46,049 nt of DNA from Gammaproteobacteria bacterium (lineage in GTDB: Bacteria > Pseudomonadota > Gammaproteobacteria > Acidiferrobacterales > SZUA-150), in assembly GCA_029880755.1 (NCBI GenBank), contig JAOUNW010000002.1, positions 1 to 46,049 of the forward strand, given 5' to 3'. The notes beneath the pieces were generated by a model. That model was not told where the DNA came from and did not search any database. It saw nothing but the letters and a program-made list of their open reading frames with translations. The stretch's first letter is position 1; each line of letters starts with the position of its first letter. The position numbers were made by a program, and so were the translations under genes. This document shows positions 8,069-15,005 of this stretch, one piece after another.

Positions 8069-10555
8069 ATGATCCCGGAATACCCCAAAGTTTCTAGCGA
8101 CACCCAGATCAGTCTTCCTATCAAGATCACTATGATCGTGTTTTGGAGTCTGGTGATGACTGGCATGTTGGTCTACCTGCTATTGGTCCAACACAATGAA
8201 CTGGATATGGCGGAAAAACTGTCTCAGAAAACCGAGATCGCCGCGCACCGGATTCATTCGGTATTAGTTCACGACGAAAAACAATTCTCTAAAAAAGAAT
8301 TTCTCGAGCTACTGGAACAGGTCCGCAGTCAACTGGATTTTTCCGCTATTAAGATCAAGCCGCTAGATATTAATGCGCTTGAATTTGGCAACGACTCCAT
8401 ATTTCCCCTGAGCACAGGATCAGCAACACCTGACCTTGTCAGCCAGCGTCACATTCTGGATGTCCATTCTAAAAACGGGGACCACCAGTCGGTTGAGCTT
8501 ATTCTTTATTACCCGGATCCAAAGAAACTCATGGCACAAAAACGAAAGAATCTTTTTCTTGGGATAGGCACCTTTCTGCTTGCATTCGGTATCATCCTGG
8601 CCATGATTCTACAGCAAATTATTGCTAAACCTTTCTCCGCGATGGTTTATTCAGCAAAGGCCTTTTCAGACGGTGATCACGACTCCCGTTTTAATACGAA
8701 TCAATCCGCCGAGTTTGGTTATCTGGCTTCGTTTTTTAACCGAATCCTGGATAAGCTCTTATCCCAGAGAGATGAATTACAATCTGCCTTGAATAGGGTG
8801 AAAGCATCTGAAGCGGAGCTATTTCAGGAAAAGGAGCGTGTGGAGGTTACTCTCCATTCTATTGGTGACGCTGTCATTACAACCGACAGAAACGGTTCAA
8901 TTAATTATATGAATCCTGTCGCTGAAGCGCTTCTCAATATCAGTGATACCGAAGCCAAGGGAAAACCTATATCGGATATCTTGTCTCTGCTTGAAGAGAA
9001 TGAGGCCAGGTCACCTATTAGCAATCCGATCTCTGCTTGCCTTAACACCAATGAAGTCGTCGAAAAAACCGAAAACATTGTCGCTGTCACACCCGACGGA
9101 AACCGCATAGCGGTCAGCCTTACTGTTTCTCCAATAAGAAGTGCCTCTGGCAATGTTATTGGTACCGTCATGGTACTGCATAATATGGAACAAAACCGAG
9201 CACTATCTCGGCAACTCTCTTACCAGGCTAGCCACGATGAATTGACCGGTCTTTATAATCGCCGGGCATTTGAACAGTTCTTGCAATCGGCAATCGATTC
9301 GGCCATATCCGAAGGTCATCAACATGCGCTATGTTATCTGGATCTGGATCAGTTCAAAATTGTCAATGATACCTGTGGCCATATTGCTGGCGACGAACTC
9401 CTAAAACAGCTTGCCGGATTGCTCAAAGAGCAGTTTAGAGATAGCGATATATTAGCTCGCCTGGGCGGCGATGAGTTTGGCTTAATTCTGCACCATTGCG
9501 ACCCGGAAAAGGCCCTGCGTAAAACCGAAAAAATACACGAACTGATAGCCAGTTTCCGCTTCTATTGGGACTCGCATGTGTTTGAGGCCGGCGCCAGCAG
9601 CGGACTGGTATCTATTACGTCGGACACCCGCACCCTGGATCAAATACTGGGTTCAGCTGATATCGCCTGTTATGCAGCCAAGGAAAAAGGCCGTAATCGA
9701 ATCCATGTATATCAGCCTGACGATGATGAATTAAAACAACGCCGCGGCGAAATGCGATGGGTGTCCCGTATCAAGGAGGCCCTGGAACAGGATCGTCTCC
9801 AGCTCTACTATCAACCCATCGCTGAAGTAAACGACATCCATTCCAGATATATACATTTTGAAGTATTGGTTCGCATGCTGGACAAAGACAATAAACTCAT
9901 CCCGCCAATGAATTTTATACCTGCTGCTGAGCGCTTTAACTTAATGCCGGCAATTGACCGCTGGGTGATCAGTCACGTTTTTAGCTTCCTTAAACGCAAT
10001 ATTCATTCCAAATGCTCATATTTATGCTGTATTAATCTTTCAGGACAATCGTTAGGGGATGATAATTTTCAGCAATTTATTGTCGATGGTATTCGACAAA
10101 ATCACATTTCTCCTGAAAATATCTGTTTTGAGATTACCGAAACTGCTGCTATTACCAATCTGGCCAGGGCCAGAGTCTTTATGAAAACATTGCGCGCCAT
10201 GGGCTGCAAGTTTTCACTGGATGATTTTGGTAGCGGCCTAAGTTCCTTCTCCTATTTGAAGGAGCTGTCGGTTGATTTTCTAAAGATTGATGGCGTATTT
10301 ATTCGGGACATGGCCCAAAATCCCATCGACTACGCCATGGTAGAAGCAGTTAACCGTATCGGGCATGTGATGCGACTTCAAACTATTGCTGAATTCGTCG
10401 AGAACGATGAAATACTAAAGCAGCTACACCTATTGGGAATTAACTATGCCCAAGGATATGGTATCGCACGTCCCGCTCCTATAGAACAGTTATTGGACAT
10501 GATTAAAGCAAAAGGAATTCCTTTAACCGTCCCCTCCAGAAAAACAGATAATTAA
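8069..10555 (+). CDS. Membrane PAS-GGDEF-EAL cyclic-di-GMP enzyme
   Basis: An 828-aa protein. Two transmembrane helices (about 15-40 and 160-185) flank a periplasmic sensor region of about 120 residues. A HAMP linker follows (IAKPFSAMVYSAKAF), then a PAS domain (about 255-375), a GGDEF domain (about 385-545) and an EAL domain (about 560-815). The GGDEF motif is intact (RLGGDEFG) with an RxxD inhibitory site five residues before it. The EAL signature reads FEVLVRM with DDFGSG and FLKIDG present, so phosphodiesterase activity is also likely. The ATG at 8069 is preferred over an upstream start that would overlap the preceding gene. It may read an envelope signal and set c-di-GMP levels. Confidence 0.92.
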   Translation: MIPEYPKVSSDTQISLPIKITMIVFWSLVMTGMLVYLLLVQHNELDMAEKLSQKTEIAAHRIHSVLVHDEKQFSKKEFLELLEQVRSQLDFSAIKIKPLDINALEFGNDSIFPLSTGSATPDLVSQRHILDVHSKNGDHQSVELILYYPDPKKLMAQKRKNLFLGIGTFLLAFGIILAMILQQIIAKPFSAMVYSAKAFSDGDHDSRFNTNQSAEFGYLASFFNRILDKLLSQRDELQSALNRVKASEAELFQEKERVEVTLHSIGDAVITTDRNGSINYMNPVAEALLNISDTEAKGKPISDILSLLEENEARSPISNPISACLNTNEVVEKTENIVAVTPDGNRIAVSLTVSPIRSASGNVIGTVMVLHNMEQNRALSRQLSYQASHDELTGLYNRRAFEQFLQSAIDSAISEGHQHALCYLDLDQFKIVNDTCGHIAGDELLKQLAGLLKEQFRDSDILARLGGDEFGLILHHCDPEKALRKTEKIHELIASFRFYWDSHVFEAGASSGLVSITSDTRTLDQILGSADIACYAAKEKGRNRIHVYQPDDDELKQRRGEMRWVSRIKEALEQDRLQLYYQPIAEVNDIHSRYIHFEVLVRMLDKDNKLIPPMNFIPAAERFNLMPAIDRWVISHVFSFLKRNIHSKCSYLCCINLSGQSLGDDNFQQFIVDGIRQNHISPENICFEITETAAITNLARARVFMKTLRAMGCKFSLDDFGSGLSSFSYLKELSVDFLKIDGVFIRDMAQNPIDYAMVEAVNRIGHVMRLQTIAEFVENDEILKQLHLLGINYAQGYGIARPAPIEQLLDMIKAKGIPLTVPSRKTDN

Positions 10556-10556
10556 C

Positions 10557-11405
10557 CTATTCCCCAGTGGCAACAGGCCTCGCACTGTTCGTTATCCATT
10601 CGCTCCAACTACCCGCATACAACTTGGCCCCTGTCAGACCGGCGTGCTCCATTGCCAGAATATTATGGCAGGCAGTTACGCCTGAACCACACATATGAAT
10701 CACTTTTTCTGGCGCAAGGCCGCCCAAACGAGCTATGTATTCCTGTCGTAGTTCGTCGGGTGACAGAAAATCCCCTCCCAAATTCAGATTGTCTTCGTAG
10801 GGCAGATTGACTGCGCCCGGCACATGTCCTGCCACCGTGTCCAATGGTTCCACTTCGCCGGAAAAGCGCTCTTCCGAGCGCGCATCAAACAGAACTGTAT
10901 TATTGTCATTCAGCGCCTGCTGCACAGTATGAGCGTCCACCCATAATTCATCATGCAGGCTGTAATCGAACTTCGCCGTAACAATGCTGGGTTTATCGGC
11001 AGTGACTGGCCTCTTCTCCCGAAGCCATTTCGGGTATACGCCGTCCAGAAGTGCGACGTTACCATGGCCCAGCCAACGTAGTAACCACCACATTCGACTA
11101 GCCATGGCGCCAAAGGCATCGTCGTAGACAACTACTTGAGTTTGATTTCCCACTCCCCATTGACCCAGTTTCTTTGATAATAATTCCGGATCAGGCAAGG
11201 GGTGTCGGCCTGAACCCTCAGTAATAGGTGATGACAAATCGTTATCAAGATGTACGTAACGTGCGCCCAAAATGTGCGCCTTGTCGTAAGCAGACTGACC
11301 GGCATCCGGATTAGTTAAGGTAAAGCGACAATCAAATACAACCCAATCCGGATCATCGAGATGCCGGGCAAGAGTATCCGTGCTGACTAGCGTGGTGTAG
11401 AGCAT
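10557..11405 (-). CDS. sseA: 3-mercaptopyruvate/thiosulfate sulfurtransferase (tandem rhodanese)
   Basis: A 282-aa two-domain rhodanese. The N-terminal domain is inactive (no Cys loop) and the C-terminal one carries the active-site Cys239 in CGSGVTAC. The CGSGVTA loop is the signature of SseA-type mercaptopyruvate sulfurtransferases rather than classic thiosulfate rhodaneses (CRKGVT). It transfers sulfane sulfur to thiols and could feed persulfide to the Dsr relay. It converges with the GGDEF-EAL gene, only one base separating the ends. Its ATG directly follows the T-rich tail of an intrinsic terminator (11406-11450) and has no visible Shine-Dalgarno, so expression may depend on readthrough or be leaderless. 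Confidence 0.9.
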   Translation of the reverse strand: MLYTTLVSTDTLARHLDDPDWVVFDCRFTLTNPDAGQSAYDKAHILGARYVHLDNDLSSPITEGSGRHPLPDPELLSKKLGQWGVGNQTQVVVYDDAFGAMASRMWWLLRWLGHGNVALLDGVYPKWLREKRPVTADKPSIVTAKFDYSLHDELWVDAHTVQQALNDNNTVLFDARSEERFSGEVEPLDTVAGHVPGAVNLPYEDNLNLGGDFLSPDELRQEYIARLGGLAPEKVIHMCGSGVTACHNILAMEHAGLTGAKLYAGSWSEWITNSARPVATGE

Positions 11406-11450
11406 AAAATAAAAACAGGATACAAGCCGCCATTAAGGCCTGTATCCTGT
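11406..11450 (-). terminator. Intrinsic terminator after the DsrC-like gene, abutting sseA
   Basis: A 10-bp stem, ACAGGATACA at 11415-11424 with TGTATCCTGT at 11441-11450, can extend by GCC/GGC. Read on the minus strand it is followed by a T-rich run that ends at the sseA start codon. Confidence 0.85.
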
Positions 11451-11486
11451 AGTGTTATGTAGAAGATAATTCTGAATGCCAGCGAG

Positions 11487-11825
11487 TTAATATCCACCTT
11501 TACGACGCGACTCCGGCAAACCGGCAATACGGCCACCCTGTTTGCTGGGATCCTTTGGGAACAAGTCATACACATCCTTCTGGCTAATCTTACCACCCCA
11601 TTTATCAGACATTGCTTTAACGATATTTCGCGTGTTTGGCTGATTGCCATTATTATTAATGAATTCATCCCTGAGAAACTCAATCAGGTCCCAGTGCTTT
11701 TGGGTAAGATCGAGACCCTCTTCCTTGGCCAGATGTTCACCCAGCTCCTTGGTCCAGTCGCCGTGATCCACCAAATAACCGTTTGCAGTAGTTTCGATAG
11801 TTTTTCCATTAAATTCAATTGCCAT
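11487..11825 (-). CDS. DsrC/TusE-family protein lacking all cysteines (RspA-type)
   Basis: A 112-aa protein of the DsrC/TusE fold, seen in NGYLVDHGDWTKELG, QKHWDLIEFLRDEF and DLFPKDPSKQGGRIAGLP. It contains no cysteine at all. The position of the DsrC CysB is glycine and the usual penultimate Cys is replaced in the ending RRKGGY. It therefore cannot carry persulfide. Cysteine-free DsrC homologues have been called RspA and proposed to be regulatory. A strong ribosome binding site (GAGGGGG) precedes the ATG. It is the last gene before the terminator in a minus-strand operon with the Cas6-like and TauD-like genes, close to the true dsrC-bearing operon. Confidence 0.9.
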   Translation of the reverse strand: MAIEFNGKTIETTANGYLVDHGDWTKELGEHLAKEEGLDLTQKHWDLIEFLRDEFINNNGNQPNTRNIVKAMSDKWGGKISQKDVYDLFPKDPSKQGGRIAGLPESRRKGGY

Positions 11826-11875
11826 TGGTATTCCCCCTCTAAGTAACTGAAAGATGGCAGGTTAAACAAAAAAAT

Positions 11876-12556
11876 TTACATAGTTTGTTCAGGCGACACT
11901 TCAGCGATATCCTTGTGCGGCACAAACAACCCGCAACCCAGATGCCGGAAGGGACCTAACCCTACCTGCTGAAGCTTCACTGAGTCTTTCACATCAAGTT
12001 CGGCCACCATTAAACTGCGCGTCGTCAGACTGCGCTCAGGTGTCCGAATAATTCTTTTCTTACCCGGTAACATTTTGTGCGGGCGTATTCCAATTTGCGC
12101 CAATTGCGCCACAACATTATCCATAAACACCGTTTCATCATCCTCGCTAACGACGTAACGGGAAAATACCGTAGTAATGTTGCTGAGTGCTCGCCGGTTC
12201 ACCTTGAGCACTTCCATGGCATTGCCTGCAACATCCAGAGTCTTGCCTACCAATGTATTTGCGTCAGCCTCCCGCTCTTTTGGCAGTCTCAAAATCAGGC
12301 GGGTACGCCGGGAAAGGTGGAGTATATCGTCTGGATTCTCCGGGCGCATCCATCCGTTGCCCATTTCGGAAATATGCAAGGGATGAACCCCGGCACCGGT
12401 TTCCTGTGCAAGCCATGGCAACTCCCTGAGTAAAGCGGCAGACAATGCCCAGGCATGATCCACTGGCAACGAGCGACACTGGATATTAAAGACAAGGTCG
12501 ATAATATCCTCGGGAATATTCTGATCCTGATTAGATTTGGTTTCGTTCCAGTACAT
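11876..12556 (-). CDS. Cas6/Cmx6-like protein without a CRISPR array
   Basis: The 226-aa sequence matches the Cas6/Cmx6 (type I-MYXAN) family as I know it. It has LVFNIQCRSLPVDHAWALS at 21-39, SEMGNGWM followed by LSRRTRLILRLP, and a glycine-rich C-terminal loop GLGPFRHLGCGLFVPHK near 199-215. Cas6 enzymes bind and cut RNA hairpins; His34 is in the place of a possible catalytic histidine. No repeat-spacer array or other cas gene is in the window, so a CRISPR role is unlikely here. Its ATG directly follows the stop of the preceding gene (TGAATG), which implies translational coupling. A role in handling host RNA hairpins is only an inference. Confidence 0.75.
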   Translation of the reverse strand: MYWNETKSNQDQNIPEDIIDLVFNIQCRSLPVDHAWALSAALLRELPWLAQETGAGVHPLHISEMGNGWMRPENPDDILHLSRRTRLILRLPKEREADANTLVGKTLDVAGNAMEVLKVNRRALSNITTVFSRYVVSEDDETVFMDNVVAQLAQIGIRPHKMLPGKKRIIRTPERSLTTRSLMVAELDVKDSVKLQQVGLGPFRHLGCGLFVPHKDIAEVSPEQTM

Positions 12557-13264
12557 TCAGTTTACCGGGAGTTTCTCACTCAACATGTCGCGGTCAAACC
12601 ACCAGTCGTTTTGCACCATGACATCGACAATATTGCGCAGTCTGGGCAGGAACAGGGACGGGTCATGTAGTTCCATTTTCCGGAACCAGACATCAAAGGC
12701 TTCCTGGGTCTCAATTTTGCTATGGCGCCGGGCTACAGTACCCATAAGGTTTCCGGTAAAAAATAACAGGTCGTCGCGTTTCTTCCCGTCGCAGCGCATA
12801 TCTACCACGTAGTGGGCCGCCGCCATGGCCACGGCGGCGCCATCGGAATCATCGGGCGTTTCATCCACAATGTGCTGCAATAAAGCCACCGTCACTTCCG
12901 GATCGATGGGATAGGTCACGCCCAGCCAAATCCCCTGACCCAGGGCCGCCAGGGATTCCGCCTGATCGGCCTTAAACATAACATCGCAGGCAATCGCGGC
13001 ATGCTCGAAATCTTCGGCCGTCATCATAACGTCGAATACCTGGCGAGCCAGATCAAAGGCCTCACTGCCCCGCTCCAGATCCACCAGTGTACCGGCTATC
13101 AATAATTCCAACTCGGCTCGTTCTCTTGGCTCATGCCCAGGAGCCAGGGCCTCAATCTGGCGCTGGGTAGCATCAATCTGCTGCTCCAGTCGGATAGTGG
13201 AAGACAGTGCATCTTCAGCACCGTCGGCATCCAGCATGCCTGTATCATCATTTATGTATTTCAT
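12557..13264 (-). CDS. Uncharacterised helical (TPR-like) protein (235 aa)
   Basis: No named family is recognised. The protein is acidic and almost entirely helical, with paired helices of TPR-like spacing (ERAELELLIAGTLVDLERG, EAFDLARQVFDVMMTAEDF, HAAIACDVMFKADQAESLA). The C-terminal part is rich in Trp and Phe (VWFRKMELHDPSLFLPRL, NDWWFDRDM). The ATG at 13264 is chosen over an in-frame TTG two codons earlier because a purine-rich AGAGAT lies upstream of it. It is directly coupled to the Cas6-like gene, whose start abuts its stop, so the two proteins are candidates for a complex. Confidence 0.75.
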   Translation of the reverse strand: MKYINDDTGMLDADGAEDALSSTIRLEQQIDATQRQIEALAPGHEPRERAELELLIAGTLVDLERGSEAFDLARQVFDVMMTAEDFEHAAIACDVMFKADQAESLAALGQGIWLGVTYPIDPEVTVALLQHIVDETPDDSDGAAVAMAAAHYVVDMRCDGKKRDDLLFFTGNLMGTVARRHSKIETQEAFDVWFRKMELHDPSLFLPRLRNIVDVMVQNDWWFDRDMLSEKLPVN

Positions 13265-13289
13265 TACCAATCTCTAAAATATTTCTCAT

Positions 13290-13487
13290 TTAACGAGTTA
13301 CCGAATTGACACCCACAAAGGCGCCTTCCAGCTGATCTTCCCAATTAGGCGGCGTATCCGGAAAAGACGGCTTAACGTCCATCTTGAAAAACATTTCCGA
13401 ACCGGCTTTTTCCCTTACAATGTTCAAAAGCCCATCAAATGTTTCCAGCTCATGATGCTGAATCAGTATTTCGCTAAGATATAACAT
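13290..13487 (-). CDS. Small uncharacterised protein (65 aa) in the sulfur-accessory operon
   Basis: A frame open further upstream overlaps the TauD-like gene. The ATG at 13487 has AGAGGCAGG just before it and starts 19 bases after that gene's stop, so it is the likely start. The 65-aa product is soluble (LSEILIQHHELETFDGLLNI at the N terminus, then an acidic, Pro-rich middle) and has no Cys. It lies between the TauD-like and helical genes with short gaps, so it belongs to the same operon. Function unknown. Confidence 0.65.
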   Translation of the reverse strand: MLYLSEILIQHHELETFDGLLNIVREKAGSEMFFKMDVKPSFPDTPPNWEDQLEGAFVGVNSVTR

Positions 13488-13506
13488 GTCCTGCCTCTTC
13501 CATTCA

Positions 13507-14460
13507 TCAATAAACGGGTTCAGTGCCCTGGATGCGATCATAATACCGGGCGCGGAATAGCAATCGCTGGCTACCGGTATCCGGATCGTCGGTAAATGCC
13601 GTCCGGCTATGTAACACATTATTGCAAAGCAGTCCTTGCCCGCTCGACAAACGATGCCGAAAAATATAACCAAAAGTACCCGCCAGTACTGTTTCCAGAA
13701 ATCTCACAGCTTCCTGAGTCAGCTCATCCTGTTTCCACTCAATACTGCGCGTTCTGGCTGTATAACGCATATGCAATGCACCGCTTTGCGGGTCGATGGA
13801 AAACACCGGGCCGGTTTGAGCGGGACGCAGTTGCTCCGGCCCCGTTTCCGTATTCTCCGGAATAGTCATAATATCCTGCGCCATCAATGCCCGAATAAAA
13901 TCCGGGTTATGCTCCCTAATTAATAAGTATGCAATTTCGTGGTCCATAAGTCCGTTTTCGCCGCCCGTCGCCGCTGGCGTTGCACAGTGTAGCAACATCG
14001 CCCGAATCTGCCGCTCAGGAGGATTGTAATAACCGTCGGTATGCCACAGTATTCGCTTATCGGTATAAGGGATGTAGCCGCGCAGGGATTTACCCGGCAC
14101 TACCGTTAGCGAGGTAATCCCGTCATCATCCGCCAGTAAGTTGGGATCCAGACGCTGCAGACCAAACGCCTGCCCGACGGCTCTTGCCGCGTCCTTGTCT
14201 TCCCTCGCCGACATGCACTCATATATGACAAAATTACACTTGCGCACCCGGCTCAACATGGCGCCATGCTCGTTTCTACTAAGTGCGTAGGGGTTATCGA
14301 GCTCTACCAGTAATTCCTCCAAACGGGAGGGATAATTCTGCAACTTGCCATCGCGCCAACGCTTGTAGCCGTCTTCATTTTTCAATGAAAAAGGACTCTG
14401 CTGGCTCCTTGCTGAACTCGTGGGGTCTGTTACAGCCATTTTCTGTCTCAAATTACCCAT
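13507..14460 (-). CDS. TauD/TfdA-family Fe(II)/2OG dioxygenase
   Basis: A 317-aa protein of the TauD/TfdA (clavaminate synthase-like) superfamily. The iron ligands appear as H140-x-D142 (LWHTDGYYN) and H284 (NNVLHSRTAF), with the 2OG-binding Arg at 303 or 305 (LLFRARYYDR). TauD relatives oxidise alkylsulfonates such as taurine and release sulfite, but many members act on other substrates, so the substrate here is open. It is the first gene of the minus-strand operon that ends with the cysteine-free DsrC homologue, and it is divergent from dsrA. An alternative start at its eighth codon (MAVTDPTS) is possible. Confidence 0.85.
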   Translation of the reverse strand: MGNLRQKMAVTDPTSSARSQQSPFSLKNEDGYKRWRDGKLQNYPSRLEELLVELDNPYALSRNEHGAMLSRVRKCNFVIYECMSAREDKDAARAVGQAFGLQRLDPNLLADDDGITSLTVVPGKSLRGYIPYTDKRILWHTDGYYNPPERQIRAMLLHCATPAATGGENGLMDHEIAYLLIREHNPDFIRALMAQDIMTIPENTETGPEQLRPAQTGPVFSIDPQSGALHMRYTARTRSIEWKQDELTQEAVRFLETVLAGTFGYIFRHRLSSGQGLLCNNVLHSRTAFTDDPDTGSQRLLFRARYYDRIQGTEPVY

Positions 14461-14749
14461 CAGGCGTTACTGAAAACGACTTAAAATATGGGGGACAAAA
14501 TCGACAAGACAAGCGTAAAATCCCACCCACAGTTGATATCTTGAGCCCGGAATGTAGAAGAATCCGCCGCTAAAAAAAAGCCTGGCTTTTGGGGGAATAC
14601 AGTATTAACCGAGCAGACATCTGGAAATACGTGTGAGACACTCGTATAGAAATAACATTAGAATAACATTGTAACTTATTAATCTATATAGTTTATCATT
14701 CCAATGATCTTATCTGGATCTAATAATCAACTGTCTCTCATATATCTCT
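14461..14749. promoter_or_regulatory. Divergent dsrA/tauD-like promoter region with direct repeats
   Basis: No gene is visible. Two copies of AATAACATT at 14651-14659 and 14662-14670 form a direct repeat with an 11-base period, one helical turn. The second lies within TAGAATAACA (14659-14668), a 10-mer found again upstream of cysG. A weak sigma-70 possibility is TTGTAA (14669-14674) with TATCAT (14694-14699), spaced 19 bases. The region must also hold the promoter for the minus-strand tauD-like operon. Confidence 0.45.
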
Positions 14750-15005
14750 TTTGGGGAGGGTAAAGGCTGACTTTATCACCCCCAAAGAAAGATTCTATCG
14801 AAGGGCTGGCAAGACTAGACTTCTGCCAGTTTTTTGCAGCTGAGTGGATGAGTCAGAAATTCCTGGCAAGGTGATGAAAAGATACCCATTGCCTTCACAG
14901 GGAGAAATCTGAATAATATGCGCCCCTTGGCTGCCAAGAGGAGTCGCCCCGCAAAACGCAGGGTGATCTTAAAAAAAGATCCGATTCGCCTGGAGGTAAA
15001 AAACA
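14750..15005 (+). promoter_or_regulatory. Structured dsrA leader with terminator-like and alternative hairpins
   Basis: Five elements are visible. (1) A long imperfect stem has arms at 14750-14764 and 14772-14786. (2) CTGGCA at 14806-14811 pairs with TGCCAG at 14824-14829, followed by six Ts (14830-14835), which is an intrinsic-terminator form. (3) A second CTGGCA at 14863-14868 can compete for the same TGCCAG. (4) A strong hairpin at 14923-14941 is built on CTTGG/CCAAG. (5) A GATCTT/AAGATC stem lies at 14965-14981. The Shine-Dalgarno GGAGGT at 14992-14997 serves dsrA. The layout resembles an attenuator, but no known riboswitch class is recognised. Confidence 0.5.

Noticed and set aside
12077..12433. 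Plus-strand frames across the Cas6-like gene
   Set aside because: They overlap a well-supported coding region in antisense and show no family resemblance.
13290..13673. Long 127-aa version of the small gene
   Set aside because: Its N-terminal half overlaps the TauD-like gene in another frame. The ATG at 13487 with a nearby purine-rich site is more likely.
11876..14460. CRISPR-Cas locus
   Set aside because: Only a Cas6-like gene is present. No repeat-spacer array, cas1, cas2 or effector genes were seen in the window.
14883..14889. NarL heptamer TACCCAT in the dsrA leader
   Set aside because: A single seven-base match is expected by chance and is not paired as in known NarL sites.
14881..14940. 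TPP-like riboswitch resemblance (CTGAATAATATGCG)
   Set aside because: Only a short fragment resembles the TPP consensus; the CTGAGA and other conserved parts are missing.
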